Below are positions 7,129 to 11,533 of a DNA stretch of 11,533 bases, in pieces (position 1 is the stretch's first letter; every line of letters starts with the position of its first letter). Location of the stretch: NCBI GenBank assembly GCA_020347585.1, contig CP070733.1, positions 2,092,283 to 2,103,815 on the forward strand, in the 5' to 3' direction. The DNA comes from Pseudomonadota bacterium (lineage in GTDB: Bacteria; Pseudomonadota; Gammaproteobacteria; CAMYNG01). The notes beneath the pieces were generated by a model. It worked only from the letters and a program-made list of their open reading frames with translations. It was not told the DNA's origin and did not search any database. The translations under genes were made by a program, and so were the position numbers.

Positions 7129-8103
7129 CTAAGGGCGCATTGTGCCGACGAGAGCGTGCAGGTGTTGCACGATACGATGCTCTAGCCAGTAATGCGCTAG
7201 GCCGGGCCAGGGACCGTTGATGAATCCGACGTGACCACCGTGTTGTGTAATCTCCAGCGTGACGCTGGGTGGGAGCTCGTTCGACGCGGGCAGGGAGGAG
7301 GGAAACATGAAGGGGTCATCCCGCGCGTGCAGTAACAGGGTGGGCGTCGCGATGTGTTTCAGCCAGGGACGGCTGCTGGCCCGTGCATAATAGTCATTCA
7401 CGTCCCGGAACCCATGCAACGGGGCAGTGACAATGTCATCGAACTGCCAGAATGTCGTGCTCGCCAGCGCCGCGCCCACGTCGATTTGTGTATCAAGCAG
7501 TTGCACTTTGCGCCGCACCGCGCGTTTCATGTGGCGTAACAGGTGCCACTGGTAAAGGCGCGACATGCCGCGGCACAGCCGATCGGCAGCATCGGCGAGT
7601 ATGAACGGCACCGAGACTGCTATAGCACCCTCAATTCCGCTGTCATTGCCGGTTTCGCCCAGCCACTTGAGCAGCATGTTGCCGCCGATGGAGTAGCCGA
7701 TGACGAACAGCTGGCGCCCCGGGTAACGCCGGCGCAATACTTGTACCACATAGGCGAGATCCCCTGTTTCCCCGGAATGGTAACCGCGCGCCAGGCGATT
7801 TGGTTCGCCGCTGCAGCCGCGGTGGTGCATGAGTACGGCTACGAAGCCGCCAGCGTGCAGCGCGCGGAGGATCCCGCTTGCGTAAGGCGAGCGTATCGAA
7901 CCCTCGAGCCCGTGCAGCACCAGTACCAGCGGTCCGGCTGCATCGGGCATCCACGCCAGATCGAGGAAATCCGAATCCGGTAGTTCCAGGCGTTCCGGGC
8001 GTGTCGCGATCCCTGCACGCCGCCTAAGCAGCGACGCCCACAGGGTTTGCAGGTGGGGGGCGCGCAGCCACCAGGCAGGCTGAAATGAACTCCCGGTAAT
8101 CAA
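7129..8103 (-). CDS. YheT-like alpha/beta-fold hydrolase
   Basis: A 324-residue alpha/beta hydrolase of the YheT family (AB-hydrolase 4 group); the natural substrate of this family is not established. Visible features are the family N-terminal PHLQTLWASLLRR and LELPDSDFLDLAW, the oxyanion strand HGLEGS (64-69) and the nucleophile elbow GYSIGG (136-141, Ser138). The acid is in HARDDPF (259-265, Asp262 or Asp263), and the catalytic histidine is His291 in GGHVGF, so the triad is intact. The start is TTG 8103: an in-frame stop lies 22 codons upstream and no ATG or GTG occurs between. The ribosome site is poor. The gene follows acs on the same strand after 70 bases that contain an inverted repeat, so shared transcription is possible but may be attenuated. 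Confidence 0.85.
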   Translation of the reverse strand: MITGSSFQPAWWLRAPHLQTLWASLLRRRAGIATRPERLELPDSDFLDLAWMPDAAGPLVLVLHGLEGSIRSPYASGILRALHAGGFVAVLMHHRGCSGEPNRLARGYHSGETGDLAYVVQVLRRRYPGRQLFVIGYSIGGNMLLKWLGETGNDSGIEGAIAVSVPFILADAADRLCRGMSRLYQWHLLRHMKRAVRRKVQLLDTQIDVGAALASTTFWQFDDIVTAPLHGFRDVNDYYARASSRPWLKHIATPTLLLHARDDPFMFPSSLPASNELPPSVTLEITQHGGHVGFINGPWPGLAHYWLEHRIVQHLHALVGTMRP

Positions 8104-8117
8104 GCGTCGATCGCAGG

Positions 8118-8168
8118 AACGAGGTGCGAGAAAACCTGTTGCGCCGCGGTATCGCCTCGCACCTCGTT
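8118..8168. repeat. 13-bp perfect inverted repeat between acs and the hydrolase gene
   Basis: AACGAGGTGCGAG (8118-8130) is exactly complementary to CTCGCACCTCGTT (8156-8168), separated by 25 bases. In RNA made from the minus strand this is a 13-bp stem starting five bases after the acs stop. No T run follows the distal arm, so it is not a classic terminator. It could stabilise the acs mRNA end, act as a Rho-assisted stop or attenuator, or bind a dimeric protein as DNA. Confidence 0.6.
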
Positions 8169-8173
8169 ACAGA

Positions 8174-10111
8174 TTATTTATTTGCCCGATTTCCGACCAA
8201 GTCATCGACTACGCCGGGATCGGCGAGCGTCGATGTGTCGCCCAGCGCGTCGGTTTCGTTGGCCGCGATCTTGCGCAGGATGCGGCGCATGATCTTGCCC
8301 GAGCGGGTCTTGGGCAATCCCGGCGCCCACTGGATGATATCTGGTGAGGCAATGGGCCCGATCTCGCTTCGCACCAGGGCAACCAGTTCCTTGCGCAGCG
8401 CGTCGCTGGGTTCGACGCCCTTGACCAAAGTAACATAGGCGTAGATGCCCTGACCCTTGATGTCGTGCGGGTAGCCTACGACCGCGGCCTCGGCCACCGA
8501 TGCGTGCAGTACCAGCGCACTTTCAACCTCGGCGGTCCCCATGCGGTGGCCCGAAACGTTGAGCACGTCATCGACGCGCCCGGTGATCCAATAGTAGCCG
8601 TCGGCGTCGCGTCGCGCGCCATCACCGGTGAAATAGCTGCCGGGATAGGTCTTGAAGTAGGTATCGACAAACCGCTGATGATCACCGTATACCGTGCGCA
8701 TTTGCGCCGGCCAGGGGCGCGTGATGATGAGATTGCCTTCACACTCGCCTTCGAGAACGTTGCCTTCGTTGTCCACGATGGCGGGCACTACGCCAAAGAA
8801 CGGCCGGGTCGCCGATCCAGGCTTGAGGCGGGTGGCGCCGGGCAGGGGAGTGATCAGATGGCCGCCGGTTTCGGTTTGCCACCAGGTATCATCGATCGGG
8901 CAGCGTGCATCACCTACCACGTTGTAATACCACTCCCAGGCCTCGGGGTTGATGGGTTCGCCCACGGTACCCAGCAGGCGCAGGCTTGCGCGACTCGTTT
9001 TCTTAACCGGGTCGTTGCCCTCGCGCATTAGTGCGCGGATCGCGGTGGGCGCTGTGTAAAAGGTGCTGACGTTGTGCTTGTCGCAGACTTGCCAGAAGCG
9101 TGAGGCATCGGGATAGGTCGGTACGCCTTCGAACATCAACGTGATAGCGCCGTTGGCCAGTGGTCCGTAGACAATGTAAGTGTGACCGGTTACCCAGCCA
9201 ACATCCGCCGTGCACCAGAAGGTCTCGCCGTCGCGATAGTCAAAGGTGTACTTGTGGGTCATGGCGGCAAAGAGGAGGTATCCGCCTGTGGTGTGCAGCA
9301 CGCCCTTCGGTTTGCCGGTTGAACCCGACGTATAGAGAATAAACAACGGGTCCTCGGCATCCATTTCCTCGGCAGGGCAGTCGGCGGAGGCGTTGGCCAT
9401 GGCCTCGTGATACCAGACATCACGCTCACCGTGCCACGCAACCTCACCGCCGGTACGTCGCACCACCAATACCGTATGCACGTTGGGGCACGCTTCCAAC
9501 GCCTTGTCGGTGTTGCCCTTCAGGGGCACCTGCTTGGCGCCGCGCACGCCCTCGTCGGCAGTGATGACCACCTGGCAGTCTGAATCGAGAATGCGGTCCT
9601 TGAGCGATTCGGGCGAGAAACCACCGAATACCACCGAATGAATGGCGCCAACCCGGGCGCAGGCCAGCATGGCGTAGGCCGCCTCGGGTACCATGGGCAT
9701 ATAGATGCAGACGCGATCGCCTTTTTTGACCCCACGGCTCTTGAGCACATTGCCTAGTTTGCAGACTTGCTCCCAGGCCTCGCGGTAGGTGATGTGCTTG
9801 TCATCATTGGGGTCGTCGCCTTCCCAGATGATGGCGGTCTGATCACCGCGGGTCTCCAGATGCCGATCGAGACAGTTGTAGGCCACGTTGAGCTTGCCGC
9901 CGTCGAACCAGCGGATGTCAGCGGTGGTGTAGTCCCATTCCTGCACCTTGTTCCAGGGGCTGAACCAAGTCAGGAATTTTTCGGCCTGTTCTGACCAGAA
10001 GCCATCGGGATCATCGACCGAACGCTGGTACATCTTCTCGTACGTGGCCTCGTCGATGTGCGCCTGTTTTGCGAATTCGGCCGGGACCTCGTAGACCTTT
10101 TGATCTGACAT
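8174..10111 (-). CDS. acs: acetyl-CoA synthetase (AMP-forming)
   Basis: This 645-residue enzyme activates acetate with ATP and CoA to acetyl-CoA, through acetyl-AMP, and is the high-affinity route of acetate use (E. coli Acs has 652 residues). The adenylate-forming motifs are clear: YTSGSTGKPKG (260-270), TWWQTETGG (409-417) and the hinge region TGDGARRDADGYYWITGR with DDVLNVSGHRMGTAEVE (about 490-535). The C-terminal PKTRSGKIMRR carries Lys606, equivalent to the lysine acetylated by Pat and reactivated by CobB in Salmonella. Post-translational control is therefore likely. ATG 10111 was chosen because GAGGAG lies just upstream and MSDQKVYEVPAEF matches the family N-terminus; a longer frame lacks both. 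The DUF294 and exonuclease genes upstream are common companions of acetate genes in Gammaproteobacteria. Confidence 0.97.
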   Translation of the reverse strand: MSDQKVYEVPAEFAKQAHIDEATYEKMYQRSVDDPDGFWSEQAEKFLTWFSPWNKVQEWDYTTADIRWFDGGKLNVAYNCLDRHLETRGDQTAIIWEGDDPNDDKHITYREAWEQVCKLGNVLKSRGVKKGDRVCIYMPMVPEAAYAMLACARVGAIHSVVFGGFSPESLKDRILDSDCQVVITADEGVRGAKQVPLKGNTDKALEACPNVHTVLVVRRTGGEVAWHGERDVWYHEAMANASADCPAEEMDAEDPLFILYTSGSTGKPKGVLHTTGGYLLFAAMTHKYTFDYRDGETFWCTADVGWVTGHTYIVYGPLANGAITLMFEGVPTYPDASRFWQVCDKHNVSTFYTAPTAIRALMREGNDPVKKTSRASLRLLGTVGEPINPEAWEWYYNVVGDARCPIDDTWWQTETGGHLITPLPGATRLKPGSATRPFFGVVPAIVDNEGNVLEGECEGNLIITRPWPAQMRTVYGDHQRFVDTYFKTYPGSYFTGDGARRDADGYYWITGRVDDVLNVSGHRMGTAEVESALVLHASVAEAAVVGYPHDIKGQGIYAYVTLVKGVEPSDALRKELVALVRSEIGPIASPDIIQWAPGLPKTRSGKIMRRILRKIAANETDALGDTSTLADPGVVDDLVGNRANK

Positions 10112-10289
10112 GGTTCTCTCCTCACGGTTCTTTGCCGGTCGCGTGTCCGGCGGTCTTCTTGTGGAAACCTGCAAGCAATTCCATCGCGGCGCTATGTCGT
10201 CGCAAACGCGGGCACGGCCGAGCCGCCCGCTGTGGTCAACGCCGCATTATGCGTTCACCGGTTTTTACCGCACACACCGGGATGGCCGT

Positions 10290-10637
10290 TCAGATCCCCG
10301 GCGGTCGCGTGTAATGCCCTCGCGAATTCTTTTTTTGTTTGTGCACCGTTCCGTCTGCGTTGCGCATGGCAGTGGGTTGCCCATCAGCGTTGCGGTGCAC
10401 CCGACACATGCCGCCGACACAACCAAGGTAGTAATTTACAACAAAAAATAGGGGTATCAACAGTGGGAACAGCGCGGCCAGCAACCAGTCGGAGCCGCCC
10501 GCGAACTGCTCGGGCTCGAGCAGCAGGGTGGTGAATGCCTGGCCCGACAGATAAAACAGCACCGCAAAGAGTACCCACAGCACGCGCATGAAAAGCGGCG
10601 AGGTCAGCCAGCGCAGGGAATGTGGCAATCCTTTCAT
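10290..10637 (-). CDS. small two-helix membrane protein of unknown function
   Basis: I do not recognise this 115-residue protein. It begins MKGLPHSLRW and has a hydrophobic helix at about residues 17-37 and a second at about 51-70, joined by a short acidic loop (EPEQFAGGSD). The hydrophilic tail starts with NYYLGCVGGMCR, two cysteines five residues apart just after the membrane, and contains a duplicated RNADG motif followed by a lysine-rich stretch. It does not look like the DUF4212 symporter subunit often found near acs. The start is uncertain: GTG 10676 in the same frame would add 13 residues and overlap the exonuclease stop by 17 bases, giving translational coupling. Neither start has a good ribosome site. 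It lies between the exonuclease and acs genes, all on one strand, so is probably co-transcribed with the exonuclease. Confidence 0.6.
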   Translation of the reverse strand: MKGLPHSLRWLTSPLFMRVLWVLFAVLFYLSGQAFTTLLLEPEQFAGGSDWLLAALFPLLIPLFFVVNYYLGCVGGMCRVHRNADGQPTAMRNADGTVHKQKKNSRGHYTRPPGI

Positions 10638-10659
10638 AAACTTGCGGCTTGGTTCTTGC

Positions 10660-11358
10660 TCAGAATTCGTTTGCACTTTGCAGCTTCAATAACTCGCCGA
10701 CGCTAGCGTTGTCCCGCAGACCGACACCGGCGAGTTTACAGAACACTTCGCAGGTGGCGCGGGCATCGCCCAGCGCCGAATGACGGTCGGTAATCTCGAC
10801 CTTGCAGGCGCCTGCCACGTCGTCAAGTGTGTAATGGCCCAGGCGCCCGGAGTAACCGTGAAACAATAGCATGGTGTCGATAGCAGGATTGTGCAAGCGG
10901 CAGCCCATGCGCTTTTTTAGTGTGCGGTTGATGAAGCGAAGATCGAAGTCAATATGGTGTCCCACTATCACCGCGGTGCCTATGAAGTCCAGGACCTCCG
11001 TCAGCACTTCCTCGATGGTCGGCGCGTCTCGCACGTCGGCGTCGTGCAACCCGTGGATGGCGCTGCTCTCGGCCGGAATGGCACGTTGTGGGTTGATCAA
11101 CTGGGAATATACCGTGCCGGTGCACTCCAGGCCGCGCGTCTCGAGCATGGCTATGGAGACAATCTCGTCGCCGCCATAGGCATGAAATCCCGTAGTCTCG
11201 GTGTCGATAACGACGAAGCGGCTGTCGGCGATCGGCGTGTGTAACAGGTTGCCAATGTCTATCGGGCGGCAGGTGTTGCGCAGGTTCATAAACGCCGGGT
11301 TGACGAGGGGGGAATTCACCAGACCTAGTAAGCGCTGTACTATGCCGGACTGCTTCAT
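10660..11358 (-). CDS. DnaQ-like DEDDh 3'-5' exonuclease
   Basis: A 232-residue exonuclease of the DnaQ/PolC-epsilon type. The DEDDh set is complete: Asp52 and Glu54 in VIDTETTG, Asp139 in VGHHIDFDLRFINR, and His193 with Asp198 in DRHSALGDA. Asp161 in AIDTM is a further conserved family position. A 45-residue N-terminal extension precedes the nuclease core, as in homologues coded next to DUF294 genes. It is unlikely to be the replicative proofreading subunit: no polymerase gene is near and it lacks the DnaQ C-terminal tail. It may trim DNA or RNA ends or small oligonucleotides. AAGGGGG lies a few bases before ATG 11358. The DUF294 gene ends 11 bases upstream, so the two are one operon. Confidence 0.88.
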   Translation of the reverse strand: MKQSGIVQRLLGLVNSPLVNPAFMNLRNTCRPIDIGNLLHTPIADSRFVVIDTETTGFHAYGGDEIVSIAMLETRGLECTGTVYSQLINPQRAIPAESSAIHGLHDADVRDAPTIEEVLTEVLDFIGTAVIVGHHIDFDLRFINRTLKKRMGCRLHNPAIDTMLLFHGYSGRLGHYTLDDVAGACKVEITDRHSALGDARATCEVFCKLAGVGLRDNASVGELLKLQSANEF

Positions 11359-11369
11359 GGTTACCCCCT

Positions 11370-11533
11370 TTAGAATGACGTCAGCCCAAAGCGGCCCTGC
11401 AAGATGTCCTGCAGGCGCTTGATGGCGCGCATCGCCATGCGCAGCGCTTCTTTGGCCTGCCCCGACAGCGCATCAGGGTCTAGGAGATTATCGACCGGCT
11501 GGTGTTTCTCGTCGCAATCCAGTTGGTGCCCCA
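11370..11533 (-). CDS. DUF294-type nucleotidyltransferase-like protein, C-terminal end (partial)
   Basis: The frame runs in from the right edge and ends at TAA 11372-11370, giving about 53 visible residues. The tail contains LLDPDALS, EALRMAMRAIKRLQDIL and RFGLTSF. This is the pattern of the C-terminal helical substrate-binding domain of DUF294 proteins, which usually carry a cyclic-nucleotide-like domain, two CBS domains and a GlnD-like nucleotidyltransferase domain further upstream. Those parts lie outside the window, so their presence is inferred. The assignment is strengthened by the exonuclease gene that follows after 11 bases, the usual arrangement for this family. Confidence 0.75.
   Translation of the reverse strand, partial: GHQLDCDEKHQPVDNLLDPDALSGQAKEALRMAMRAIKRLQDILQGRFGLTSF

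Noticed and set aside
10112..10289. acs promoter candidate (CATAAT on the minus strand at 10246-10251)
   Set aside because: No matching -35 at 16-18 bases; the gap probably holds a promoter, perhaps for an activator- or alternative-sigma-dependent start, but I cannot point to it.
1..11533. CRISPR array, insertion sequence, phage, toxin-antitoxin or defence island
   Set aside because: No regularly spaced repeats, transposase or integrase motifs, tRNA or attachment sites, or small toxin-like pairs were found; genes are housekeeping and syntenic.

Overview
The window looks like a chromosomal stretch of a fairly GC-rich gammaproteobacterium. The mfd, csiV and MTIP-type phosphorylase neighbourhood matches the order I recall from Pseudomonas and relatives. 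The acs / DUF294 / DnaQ-like exonuclease cluster is also common in marine and sulfur-oxidising Gammaproteobacteria. I see no phage, insertion-sequence, CRISPR, tRNA or rRNA signal. Nearly all the DNA is explained by housekeeping genes and no gap exceeds about 180 bases. I could not find a clear-cut new multi-gene system; the least understood parts are a small membrane protein beside acs and a secreted DsrE-like protein.

Left part (1-1453, plus strand): the tail of an unidentified gene (perhaps alanine racemase-like) is followed by hpt (hypoxanthine-guanine phosphoribosyltransferase) and a purine-nucleoside-phosphorylase-family gene that fits S-methyl-5'-thioinosine phosphorylase. Together the last two make a short salvage path: methylthioinosine to hypoxanthine to IMP. 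A convergent csiV (minus strand, cell-envelope protein) ends 20 bases beyond the phosphorylase. csiV diverges from a peptide deformylase gene (plus strand, 2301-2852) across a 62-base promoter region.

Middle (2897-7010, minus strand): mfd, the transcription-repair coupling factor, has a consensus-like -10 box in front of it. Upstream of it lies a small secreted DsrE/DsrF-like protein with a strong ribosome binding site. A perfect 10-bp GC-rich hairpin separates the two.

Right part (7129-11533, all minus strand): reading in the direction of transcription, this holds the C-terminal end of a DUF294-type nucleotidyltransferase-like protein, a DnaQ-like DEDDh 3'-5' exonuclease, a small two-helix membrane protein of unknown role, acs (acetyl-CoA synthetase) and a YheT-like alpha/beta hydrolase. 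The first three are tightly spaced and probably one operon. acs follows after about 180 bases and may have its own promoter. A 13-bp inverted repeat lies between acs and the hydrolase gene.

Start codons were re-chosen by ribosome binding site, signal peptide and family length; two genes (csiV and the YheT-like hydrolase) appear to use TTG.
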